Below, piece after piece: positions 1 through 10,822 of a DNA stretch of 64,000 bases. The notes below the pieces were generated by a model, which worked only from the letters and a program-made list of their open reading frames with translations, searched no databases and was not told the origin of the DNA. Source of the stretch: Porogramme epimiltina (taxonomy: Eukaryota > Basidiomycota > Agaricomycetes > Polyporales > Polyporaceae); NCBI GenBank assembly GCA_900155495.1, contig FTLJ01000281.1:50230-114229 (forward strand), in the 5' to 3' direction. Numbering within the stretch: position 1 is the first letter of the stretch; each line of letters starts with the position of its first letter. The position numbers were made by a program, and so were the translations under genes.

Positions 1-503
1 GCCACCTTTGCGCGCGAATGCGCCGTATGTTGCAGCGCGTGGCCCTCGAACTCTCTTGTTCGGCATTAGGCAAAAACTCTTGGATTGCAATGGGCCGGTC
101 CTAGTGAGTACTCAGTGCCTATAAATGCGCTGTCAAGAGACTAAATTACCCTCTTCTGTGTAGACTTTTTAGTGTACAATGTGCATGGGGCATATACTAC
201 TTTGTTCGTCTGTGTAACGCCTGTGCTGCGACATTAAAGCCTTGGGAAATTGATCGTCCCGGACTGGGCCACTGACATTGAATTGATGTACTATCTCGCT
301 CTACTTGACTGAGATGACCTTGGGCGAGGTGAGAACAGAGTTGACCAACGGACGCTCTTTACTATCCAGCGAGCAGGTCTGAATATAGTCGTATATTCTA
401 GAAAGTGGTAGGGAACATCTATATGATACCGTATAATTATTAGTACTCAGTCTCCATTCCCTAAGCGCCCAATATTAATAACATTCGGAGCATAAGCGCC
501 GCC
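1..503. other. Left-edge intergenic region
   Basis: No coding region is recognisable before the first F-box gene. A TATAAA motif lies at 120-125, and the stretch around 360-480 is AT-rich. The TATA-like motif is too far from the ATG at 504 for me to assign it to that gene without transcript data; it could belong to a gene lying to the left or have no function. Confidence 0.4.
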
Positions 504-2408
504 ATGAAGTTACCTTGGCATATCCGCTCCGGGGCTCCCGTTGATCTCTCTAGGTTCCATTTAGCTTCGCCGGCCTATTTGTGGCCGAGCTGCCCGTTCG
601 CAGCAAGGATCATGTCTCTCAGAAACCTTCCGTTTACTCGGACACTTTGGAATAGCGTTCACATGCCCTTCAAAATACCTACCAACAGCCGGGGCACTGA
701 ACAAACGGCGGATTCAATTGTTCGTCTACTGCCCGAGGACATACTATTTTTCATCTTTTCCACACTTGAGCCAGAAGACCTCATGGTATGCTCAACGGTA
801 CGTACACTCGCAGAGAAAGCAACTTTGATCTAAAACGTGACTTTCTCCATAGGTCTGTCTTGACTTCTGCCGCTGTATCAACAGTGACAACCTCTTACGA
901 TATCGAATCGAGCTGGCTGCGAACGGCATGATTGACGACCCTTCTGATACTTCCCCTCTCTACGAACGGTTGCAGATGCTTCATGAATACGTTCAGTGGT
1001 CTCGTCGTGCAACCGCTGCCCTCTGCAACAGTCAACCTCTTGTCAAGTCTAATGCCCAGGTCCTCCTGTCGGGTAACACCGTTGTATACTGCCGTATAGG
1101 GAAGGATGGATACTCGAAGATAGAGATTCATTCCCCATCCTTCGTAGGGAGCCCTACACCCGCATCCCGCATCCACTTTATTCTACCCTATGCCACCCAC
1201 GTCGAGGTCGTCGATCTCTCCCAGGATTTACTGGTAGTATCTAATCGGGTACTTTCCAACAGTCACCAATGGTGAGAAGTTCTGCCTAGGCTTGTAACCA
1301 ACTCTTACCTAGACGTCACTCGCATGCTCCTATAGGGAGGTCAAATTACGCTTACTCTTCGCCCGGTCCGGAGAGTTTCATCCCAACAGTGCTCATCCCA
1401 TGGTTGACATCCCGACCGAGCCGGCGCTGAAGATAGGTATTCAAATTCATGAAAACTTCATCGCATGGAAGTCCTACGTCTGGGATGGCACCGCTGTCGA
1501 GGTGCGAGATTGGAGATTAGGTCAATTAGTCTGGGTATGCGTTCTCCTCTTATACCCTATATTCTTGAAGGCTCGATCGTTAATGGACTCACTCTCACTA
1601 GCGTCGCACATTTTGGTACAATGTTTCGTTCATCCTCCTTGACGATAGCTTCATGTTGGCTAGCTCCACTGGGGGAAGTCGCTTGGGAGTCTTTCGTTTT
1701 GCCACGCATACGGGCGAGGGTCAGCTAGACCTTGGAAACGAGCCCTGGCCTGAAGATCCACTCGCAGACGCAACGGGCCCAGTGTTGACTTTGAGGACAC
1801 CCTTTGGCGCATCTCATGGTATCTTATACAACGACGAGAGACCTACCGTTAGTCCCAATGCCCCGTTTCGACCAGATCCCATGGCGGGAACCACAGCAGT
1901 TTGCTTCGAGGCCTATGACTCCGGTACTACATCGATGGTGCTGTTGATTCCCCGCCGAGTCATCTACGAGTACCTCCAGCGGGCGCGAGAAGGCGGCTCT
2001 CGTTACAAGGACCTCAAATGGGGCGACTGGAATCGGCGCAGAGTGTTAGCCCTTAACACAGCAAGCGTGCTCGAGTCCTCTTCCCCACCACGGCCGTTTG
2101 GCAGTCAATTTCCCATTTTGGTGCGCGAGCCGGGGAGTAGACTGTTTGGGCGCGTCATCGTTTTAGATTTGAATTGGCCCCTCGCGCAAGCCGCACAGCG
2201 AGGGGTGCGGCGAGAAAGGGAGCGTCTGACGATGTTGGAGGAACTCAAAGGTGTTGTCGACCACTCGTCCACGCTGCACATCAACCCGCCATACATAGCA
2301 ATCCGCGGACCTCGAATATTGATGCTCAGAAAGGACCGGATTGTCAATTGTGGTGGTCCCCTGTTATTGGTCAGTGCCACGTCAGTTCCGTTTGATGGAA
2401 GATGTTGA
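504..2408 (+). CDS. F-box protein, copy A
   Basis: This is an F-box-type adaptor, expected to link Skp1-Cullin1 ubiquitin ligases to a substrate; the substrate is unknown. The N-terminal exon carries the F-box core (LPEDILFFIFSTLEPEDL, about residues 70-90). The start is the ATG at 504 in a GCCGCC context. Four exons are supported: intron 1 runs 798-852, intron 2 starts near 1272, and intron 3 starts after the codon for W near 1535 and ends just before RRTFWYNVSF at about 1603. The rest is a beta-rich, propeller-like region with no named domain. The same exon structure recurs in the next gene, so these are tandem paralogs. The 3' end is the weakest part: reading through gives a stop at 2408, but a last small intron like that of copy B is possible. 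Confidence 0.75.
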
Positions 2409-2706
2409 TCTTACTGCCCAGACGCCCTCATTGTCAAGGTGAATACGAGGATGTGGTCGTGGCCGCAACACCGCCTGTCAGGATCGAAGGACTGCACAGT
2501 AGCACCGACGTGTCCACTGTCACATCGTCGCGAGCGTTGCGTCGTGTCACCTATGACCACGTACATGGCTGTCGCATCAGCGCCGGTCACCAGCCGAGTA
2601 TCTGTCACAACAGCAAATATAAATGCTCTAACCCCCTTCTACGCTTCCCTCTCATCTTACCTCTATCCGCCTGCCCTGTATTCCGCGTCCCTGTTTAACG
2701 CCCGCT

Positions 2707-4653
2707 ATGTTCGGAAGGCTTCTTCCATTCCAGGCGGCCCAATCACTACTGGGGCGCTTCCAAAAGACATCGAATGCTCAGCTCCCACTGGAGGTGACTT
2801 CACGTAGAGAACAACCCGCGACATCAATCATCTGTGTACTTCCCGAAGATGTCTTCTATCTCATATTCGCCATGCTTGACGTGGAAGACCTCTCGCGCTG
2901 TAGTTCGGTGCGTATAGTCGACCCTGTCAGTGAATATATCTGCTAATACAAGATCATATTTACAGGTATGCCTTATCTTAGCCCATCTCGTGCAAAACGA
3001 CATGCACGCGCAGTATCGTATAGAACTTTCTCTGGCCGGCATGACCGACGGTATGCGGGGCGACATGCCACTTTCGGAGAAAATCACCAAGTTGAAGGAG
3101 CACCGGATCCGATCACGCAGCTGCCCCCGTCCTTTAACTTCGGACGTCTGGCCATCCACCGACCAGCACATTCAAGTGCTAGTATGCGACGGCTCTCTGG
3201 TGTATTGTTCGCGTGGAGCCGAAAGTCATAGAGTCGATATTCGCCCAGCGGATGGCTCATTGCCCCGGCGTCTGGACATTCCTTTGCCTGGGGTTACTCA
3301 TATAGAAGCTGTGGATCTTGCACAGGAACTACTGATAGTTTCTGAACGAACTCTTGGTAGCCAGTGCGTCTGTTTCTTGAGAGTCGCCGTCTTCATTTAT
3401 TGTAGCCTAATGTTTGTTTGCATTGCAGAGAGATTAGACTGCATCTCTTGTCCGCCAAATCAGGCGAACTTCATCCAGACGTCACAGGGCCGGTCCCATC
3501 GTTAGTTGGAGAACCTTTCTTCCCTCAGGTTAGGCAAATACAACCACTAGCGATGCAAATATATGGGCAGTACATCGCTTGGAAGACCCGTCAGCTTGGT
3601 ACTACCTCTGTAGAAGTTGAGATATGGGACTGGAAAGCAGGAGCTCGTATCTGGGTAGGTTTTTTATGTGTGGATTCTACCTTCCCGACTGACGGGTCGA
3701 AATGCGTTACTTAACAGAAACACACCTTCGGAAAACACGTCTCATTTCTATTTCTCGACGATTCACACCTGCTTGTCACCGCCCACCTTCAAGAGAAGCT
3801 CGAGGTGTATCATTTCAATGCACCACATCTTGTCCCCGATCCCCAAGTGAATGCAGACCCGCTTCTCATCCTTGAGCTCCCATTGGGCGCGTTTCGATGC
3901 TGGGTACACCAAGACGACCGCTACCGTGTCCACTCCTCTCGCCCCGATCCTCGCCTTCCCTTCCATCTCGACCCAATGCTCGCGATCACCGCAATTAGGT
4001 TCTCTATTTACACCCCCGAACTCTCCGCCGCCGTCCTCCTCGTCCCCGGCGCGACCTTCCGCAACCACATCGACGCGGCGCATGCCTTCGCCAACGGAGA
4101 CCCCTCTGCAGACTTGCCCGATGGAGCGGACCCCAAACGCGTCTTTTGGCACGAGTGGGGCCCCAATGGCAGCTTGCTCCTCAACGTCTCCGGGTCGGCA
4201 GCGCCGGGCGAGCAGATCCGTCCTGCATTTGGTAGTCCGTTGGGAACACGCTTTCCCCTACTCATCCCCGACCGACGCGATAAGACTACCGCACGTGTCG
4301 TGATCTTCGACCTTGGCCAGCGTGCGGTGCGGGAGGCCCAGCTCCAGGGGGGCGGCGGAGCGGGCGGGGACCGCCTGGCCCCTCTGAAGGACTTGAACGA
4401 GTTCTACGTCAAGTCGCCCCGGTCCAGTATCCCGCATGTGGCGTATAGTGGCCCACGCTTAACGTTCCCTGAAGGACACAAGCCTACGGTCATCGCCATG
4501 ACGCAAACAGGGTTCACCGTCCTGGTAAGCTTCGGGTTCGTTCACGCATGTGGTAGAGAGTGACACGAGCCATTGCAGCATGAATGGTCCCCGCCGTACC
4601 AAGAGAAGGCCGGTGTAGGCTACCAAATGCTGTCCACACAGCATGTATTGTAA
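2707..4653 (+). CDS. F-box protein, copy B (tandem paralog)
   Basis: This is a second F-box adaptor, 300 bp downstream of copy A on the same strand. The F-box core (LPEDVFYLIFAMLDVEDLS) sits near residues 45-65. Five exons are supported. The first intron begins near 2909 at the same codon as in copy A, giving VCLILAHLVQ after the splice, and the later introns fall after equivalent tryptophan and arginine/glutamine positions. The last exon (4579-4653) encodes HEWSPPYQEKAG and a 12-residue tail ending in TAA. The body shares with copy A the motifs for beta strands around LLIVSERTL, IAWKTR and FLFLDDSHLL. A Gly/Ala-rich loop near 4350 is specific to this copy. Function beyond ubiquitin-ligase adaptor is not inferable. 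Confidence 0.8.
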
Positions 4654-4797
4654 AGGATAGATGGGTCATAGCCTTCCGAAATATGAAACATACAAGTGTT
4701 GAATCCAACCAAGCCGCGGGTACATGGGTTGCACAATGCGAGATACGGGGGGTGTCCAGTAATGTAAAAGTACGAAAGAATGCGAGTTTGGATCCCT

Positions 4798-7700
4798 TTA
4801 TCGTCGCAACATTGGTCCGAGCTGTCAAGGGTGTCACGAACGAAAGTGGCGGCAAATGGTGATGAGATACTCACATTCTGACGTTGCTGCTTGAGCCAAC
4901 TTGTAGGTTCCGGTCGGCTTTGCTGTCTCGCGTATCCAAGCTGTTCTCTTGCTGTGCGCATGCCTTGTGCATGAATAATGCTGAGCATAAGTGTGGTTTC
5001 TCTGCCGTATCGGTTGACGGCCTCCGCGGTGAGACGCTGGTAAAGCAACGTCAGCATCCCGCACTGGCCCGTGTAATCTCGCCCGAACCTTCTGGCGAGC
5101 GATATCCTCCTCCAGGATCTTGATTTGGGAACGGAAGCTGTTCTCGGCTTCGTCGAACGCACCCTGGTTGGAAGTCAATACCATTCCGGAAAGGACCTGA
5201 GGCAAGACTCTTACCGAAGGGATTGAGTTGACGCTCTTCGCATGCTCCTCCTTGAACAACTTGTCTTGCTGCTTGATGAACTACGAGAGGGCGGGTTAGC
5301 CGATGGTGTTTCTGAAACGACCATGCTTGAAATACGCACGGTCTTCGCCTTGGTGAGCTTCTCTTGGGCAGTCTTGTACTGTTCCTTGAGGCTGATGTTC
5401 TCCTCGTGGAGGCCCAGCATCTTCTGCCTGATATCCTCGGGAACGTCCTTGCCTGAAAGGGAGGCGCGGAGATCACTGAGAGGAAAGTAGTCAGAAAGAT
5501 GGTCATCGCGATGTCAGCTAAACCCCTACCCGATAGCACGCTCGCGCTGAAGCATCCTGTCCCGCTGGTCGATACCCTCGCTCTGGAGGTTGACCTTCTC
5601 GAGGAGTAGACCGTTGATTTGCTCAAGTTGCATCTTGTTCTTGTCCGAAAGCTCCTTGATCTGCTTCCGTAGACGTTCGACTTCGGCCTCAAGTTCGACC
5701 TTGTCTTCGTTTACGGACTCGCGGAGCGTCTTGAGGATGTCAAGTTGGTCGCGGTTCACGAGCGTCACTACACACATATGTTGGTGAACAGACAGGTCAC
5801 ATGCAAGAAATTTGAAGATAGCGTACAGTCAGACTTGGCAATGGTGAGTTCCTTGGACATCGAGTCGAACTTGACTTCGAGCTCAGTATGCTCATTCCTA
5901 AGCTTGTCTAGCTCGTCGACGGTCTCATTCAGGCGTTGGCGCAATGCAATAGCAGCCTCCGCGCTGGTGAAGAGATCAGGTAACAGCTTACAATATGAAC
6001 AGAGATCACGCACCCATCGCCCATGGACTTGCCACTCCGGATCTCCTCGAGATCGTTCTGCAGGATGAGCTTCTCGCGATGCGCAGCAAGGTAGTCAGCC
6101 TCATATCGGGCCTTCATGCGGTTCGCGTCTTCGAGCAGGTTCTCCAACACGAGGACGCGACTGGCGTCCGCCTCGTTCTTGCGCACCGCCTCGAGCTCCC
6201 GTTGCAGCTTCCGCACCTGCAGCTTCAGGTCCGTCATCGTCGTTCCCGTGATGGCCGAATCAAGCTCCTCGCCAAGACCCGCGACATCCTCGTCGACGTC
6301 GACATCGCCGCCTGCCTCGCCCGCACCCAACAGCTCCGCCTCGGTGAATTCCGTCATATTCCCCGCGGGTGGTCCATCTGCAGCCGGACGTGCTCGCGAG
6401 GCCGCGACAGGGCGCTGCGAGGTGAGCTCGAGCTCGCGCACTCGCTCTTGGTAGAGCTCGAGGGTCTCGGAGTCCTTAGCGCGCTCCTCCTGCGTGACCT
6501 TCAGCTTTGTCTTGGTCTGGTCAAGCTCGAACTTGAGCGTGTCGATCTCCTTGCTGCGTGACGAGGCCCTGGTCTCCAGCTCTGCAATCTGCGACTTGTA
6601 CGACTCCATAAGGGGCTTGAAGGCCGCAACCTTGCGGTATTCTTCCTCGAGAGCAGCGTTCTTATCGACGAGGTCCGCGTTTTGCTTCTCAAGACCCTGC
6701 AAACTTGTCAGTCGGCTGTACGGATAAGTTACATAGCAGGAGCTGTACCTTGACTTGTTGGCGCATGTCAGCAGCCTCTTGCAGCTTCTTCTTGTACTTC
6801 TCCATGACGTTCTCCGTCTTCTGAAGTTTGTCTGCTGCATGCCGGTATCTTGCAGAGGCGTTGGTTAGCGTTTCTTCACTCCGAGCACGATAGGAACTTA
6901 CTCGTCGAGCTGGTCCTTCAGTCGGATAGCTTCATCCGCCCTTCCCTGAAGCTCATCGATCTTCCGCGTCAGATCCGTGACCAGCACCGTCTGCTTGTCC
7001 AGCTCCGACTCCGCTACAGCAAGATTGTCCTCGCTCTTCTGGCTGGAACCCTCCTTCAGTTTCAGCCCAGAAGAGCTAAAGCGGGGACCCTAATCATACT
7101 CACATGTCAGCCCGCAAGCGGTCAATCTCGCCACGAAGCATAGCGTCGCCCCGGGTGTCGACCCTCTTGCTGTCCGCTTCGCGCTGGGCCTGCCGCATTT
7201 GCGAGATCGCGTCGTCCTTCTCGGACACTGCATCGTCGTAGTTGGTTTGCAGTGTTCGGTGCTCCTCCAGAAGAGCTTGGTAAACCTTCTCCAGTGTCTC
7301 CTTCTCCGAGAGTATCCTGCTCCGTTCCGATTGAATCTGGTAGTAATGGTCGTCCCTACAACCGAGAGCGACGGTTAATAGAACGCACGACTTATGGTCG
7401 AAGCACAGTACGCACTCGGTCATGCTAACTTCAGCTCCGGCATCGGAGGAGCTCCTCGCCTTCGCCATGATCTACACACGAAGGCGCGGTAGGCACATGC
7501 ACACTTGCCACAAGCGGCGGCACTCACCTGCTCAATGACCCGCATGAGGGAGTGTTGCTCCGACTCCGTCAACCGCTGTATCCGCTCGATAATCTCCTTG
7601 TTGTTCTCGCATTGAACGGCTATGGCGATGGTCAAGCGGCACATTATAAGAGTTGCATTGACATTGTAGTCCTTCGCAATCCCCTGCAAGTCGGGCACCT

Positions 7701-8034
7701 CCAGAGCACTTGTGGGCTGGTGCAGCACCTCGGAGAAGTATTGGGTCATAAGCCTGTACAATCTCTTGAGCGAGCTGAACCTCAGGACCCAATTGTCAGA
7801 GGGCTGAGCTGATGGTCTTGAGGGCTGACGGAAGTACTCCGTATCACTAGGGAGCGGGTTAGTCGCGATACAGTTGTATGGCAGAATGGTTGGCACCCAC
7901 ACGATGGAGAGGATCTCAAACAATGCCGCGCCATCGGACAGGTCTCCAATAGTTGTTACAGGGCGGGCGAGGTCGAAAGTGGCAAAGTACGAGAGGAAGG
8001 CATTGAGCTCCTTCTTCTGGGAGTCGACGGACAT
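4798..8034 (-). CDS. hook: Hook-type dynein adaptor, microtubule motor linker
   Basis: Hook proteins connect early endosomes to dynein and kinesin-3 through an N-terminal calponin-homology-like domain and long coiled coils. The start is the ATG at 8034 (MSVDSQKKELNAFLSYF). The N-terminal Hook domain spans roughly residues 1-160 and includes DNWVLRFSSLKRLYRLMTQY and LQGIAKDYNVNATLIMCRL. It is interrupted by an intron that removes the stretch between LFEILSIV and DTEYFRQPS. The remaining exons encode almost uninterrupted heptad-rich coiled coil (for example SEKETLEKVYQALLEEHRT and LEKQNADLVDKNAALEEEY). The C-terminal part reads LTAEAVNRYGRETTLMLSII, followed by a short last exon ending LGPMLRR and TAA at 4798. 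At least eight introns are present. It is convergent with F-box copy B and divergent from the RNA cyclase gene, with 353 bp between the start codons. A second dynein regulator, LIS1, lies 30 kb away. Confidence 0.88.
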
Positions 8035-8387
8035 AGTGGTGGATCCAATTCTAGTATGAAGGACGTGGGGTATACGCAAGCCAAGTGTGGTATGAAAGAA
8101 AGTCTAGGCGAGGGGACGGAGGAGTTCCCCGCGGTCGTGAGCGAGTCGTGCGCGTGAATGAGAACAGCCGAATGCAAATCCAAAACTAGCAGCTGGTCGC
8201 GCCGCGCCGTCGTCACTTGGACTCAGACCCTCGGGTGCCGGGAAGCGTCCCGCGCGCGCGCCTGTGTCGTGAGTCTACCTTCCCTAGACTCCTTCACCGC
8301 CGCCATGCCCAACGCCCATTCCGCCGACATATTTCAACTGCTCTCCTCAACATCACCCCCCAAACTACCTCCACCTCTCCGCTGACC
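8035..8387. other. Divergent promoter region, Hook / RNA cyclase
   Basis: This 353-bp gap separates the start codons of two divergently transcribed genes and must hold both promoters. It contains CT-rich stretches before the + strand ATG at 8388 and no clear TATA box. No further gene is visible in it. Confidence 0.5.
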
Positions 8388-9668
8388 ATGGCCTCCATTG
8401 AACCTCTTGAGATCGACGGCAGTGTCCTCGAGGGCGGCGGCCAACTGCTCCGCATTGCAGTCGCGCTTTCCGCCTTGCTCTCTCGCCCAATCTCAATCAA
8501 GAACATACGCGCGAATCGCAAACCTCCGGGACTAAAGAACCAGCATGCAGCAGGTGAGCCGTATCCCCAGTGTACGCTGTGCGCAGATTGAGTATTGCGA
8601 CAGGTCTCCGCCTCGTCGCCGAGATCTGCTCCGCACACCTCGAGGGCTGCGAGATCGGGTCCAGCACGGTCCTCTTCCACCCCCAAACACCACCCCAGCT
8701 CTCCAAAAACTACCTCGCCAACCCGGGCACCGCCGGCTCCGTCGCGCTCCTCCTGCAAGTCTCCCTCCCCTGCCTCCTCTTCGGCGCGCCCTCCGCGGCG
8801 CCCACCCACCTCACCCTCCGGGGCGGGACGAACGCCGCGCACGCGCCGCAGATCGACCACACGCAGCACGTCCTCCTCCCCTTCCTCCGCGCGCACTTCG
8901 CGCTTGCGCCCGACCTCCGCGTCGTCAAGCGCGGGTACTACCCCCGCGGCGGCGGCGAGGTGCGCGTCGTCGCGGCGGGCGCCGCGCCCGGGCCCCTCCC
9001 CGCCGTCGCGGACCTCACGCGCCGCGGCGAGGTACGCGTCGTGCACGGGCGCGCGTACGTCGCGGGCCTCCCCAGGGGCCTCGCGGACACGATGCGCGCC
9101 GCGGCTGTGAGCGCGCTGGGCGATGCTGGTATCCCCGCGGGGCGCGTCAAGATCGAGGCCGTGCGGGACAAGCCTACTGATTCCGTCGGGAGCGGGTCGG
9201 GCATCGTCTTGTGGGCAGAGACGTCGGAAGGCTGCGTGCTCGGGGGGAGCGCCTTGGGGAAGACGGGTCTCGATCCGGCGGACGTGGGGCGAGACGCTGC
9301 TAAGGAGCTCATCAGCAACCTCGCGCACGATGGGTGCGTAGACGAGTACATGCAGGTCAGCTATTATGGTCAGCCTTTGGGCCCAACGGGAAGCTTATGG
9401 GCGCGCGATACAGGACCAGATGATCATCTTCCTCGCGCTCGCGCAGGGGAGATCGAAGGTCAAGACTGGTCCCTTGACCCTCCACACAAAGTGCGTGCGC
9501 CGCCCCTCTTCCCCTATCGGAATCCAAAGTTGACATTCGAACACGTCCAGGACTGCCATCTGGGTTGCTGAGCAGCTGTCTGAGGCGAAGTTCCACGTCG
9601 AAGAGACAGAAAGCGGGGCGACCATCGAGTGTGACGGCATTGGCTACGTAGCCCCCCTCCGTACATGA
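8388..9668 (+). CDS. rtcA: RNA 3'-terminal phosphate cyclase (RtcA type)
   Basis: The enzyme converts RNA 3'-phosphate ends to 2',3'-cyclic phosphates in an ATP-dependent reaction through an enzyme-AMP intermediate on a histidine. The start [20 protein letters not shown] carries the family's N-terminal EGGGQ signature. Later motifs are [14 protein letters not shown], the Gly-rich [12 protein letters not shown] and [11 protein letters not shown]. The last exons give [17 protein letters not shown], which supplies the His expected as the adenylated residue; this favours catalytic RtcA over the inactive ribosome-biogenesis relative Rcl1, which lacks it. Four exons are supported, with introns near 8555-8605, 9355-9410 and 9488-9550. 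The stop is TGA at 9666-9668. The 8650-9130 coding stretch is extremely GC-rich at third positions compared with the flanking exons. Confidence 0.88.
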
Positions 9669-10822
9669 CGCCCTAGCTCCAGATCGGTCTAACCCATTGC
9701 CTTTGAACGCCTCCGAGAGCTCTCGACATCCCTCGCCGGAGACACATCATACCGCGAAGCCCCGGCACATTCACTCACCACGTTCGAGGCACCGGTTTCA
9801 CCGTGCGCGCCCCATGTCGGCGCCAGGCTCAGCTAACTTCCTCCAGATTAACTTTCAGCTTCCCGACAATGGAATCGCTTCTCCAGTCTCGCCCCCGCTC
9901 TCCGGCCTCAGGACCAGGCCAAATCTTGCCGCGCGCAGCGCGTCAAATGATTCACACCCCTCCGGAACCGAGGGCGTGTGCGCCCCAGAGCCAGAACCGC
10001 CGCGTATGACTCCTCCGTTGTGCGCAGGTGTGTCCGGGGGTGGGGTGGGGGAGCCGCGTCCTGATTCTCGGAGCCGCGTTGTGTGTCCCGTCGACGCCGC
10101 GCTATCTGGGACCTACATGGGCCCATAGCTCGCGCAGTTGTGGGTGTTCCGTCGAGTCATCCCGGTGTCAGTCCGGCTACCTTGCGCGCGTCTGGGATGT
10201 TCCATATTCCTATTTAAGGTTTATGTGCTTGGCGCTCTAAGCGACAACTCGACAGCTTCAGCACCATCACGCACACGGTCTAACAGCGTCTGAGGGGGAC
10301 ATATGACGTATGCAATTAGGGTTCTCGGCGCCGACGGTACATGTCGGCGGCCTCCGGTTTCGGTCAGCTACTCATACATGGGGGAGAACTGCTCCCGACA
10401 CAAAAACAACGAACGGTCATCCATCATCCCGTAACGAACCATGAGAAAAGACAGTAGTGAAAGACAAACAACGCCCACTAGCGCCGCGTCGGGCGCGGGA
10501 CGGGGGCGCGGCTCGCACGCGTCGGGACGGGACGCCGGCGCGACGGAGCAGCAGGACGCGCCCGGATGAGGGGTGCGCTGATGCCCATCGCGCGCGGAAT
10601 GGTCCGGTGCGCGACGGGCCTAAAGGACAGACGAGAGGTGGTGGTGATGGTGGTAGAGACAGACGTAGACCCAGCGAAAAGAGGAACGAGGCCCGAATAA
10701 CCGACGAGCGTAAGTAAGGCGGAGGGGAGGGGCGTGCACGAGCGGAGGGGGCGTCGACGGTCGTGAGGGCGCGTGAATCCGTAAAGGAGAGAGGAGGACG
10801 TGGCGGCGGCGTCGCGGCACGC
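9669..10822. other. Convergent intergenic region, 1.15 kb
   Basis: This gap lies between the 3' ends of the RNA cyclase and GH13 genes. Open frames here are rich in Pro/Ser/Arg and look like chance frames in GC-rich DNA. A TATTTAAGG motif at about 10211-10219 on the + strand is followed by a 44-codon frame at about 10303-10434. I do not annotate that frame as a gene. From 10460 to 10800 the sequence is G-rich on the + strand and probably forms the 3' UTR and flank of the GH13 gene. Confidence 0.4.

Noticed and set aside
8294..9328. Minus-strand frame of about 344 codons opposite the RNA cyclase
   Set aside because: It mirrors an exon with extreme GC at third positions, which removes stop codons from the antisense frame. 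Its product is Arg/Ala/Glu-rich with no domain, while the sense strand encodes a clear RtcA.
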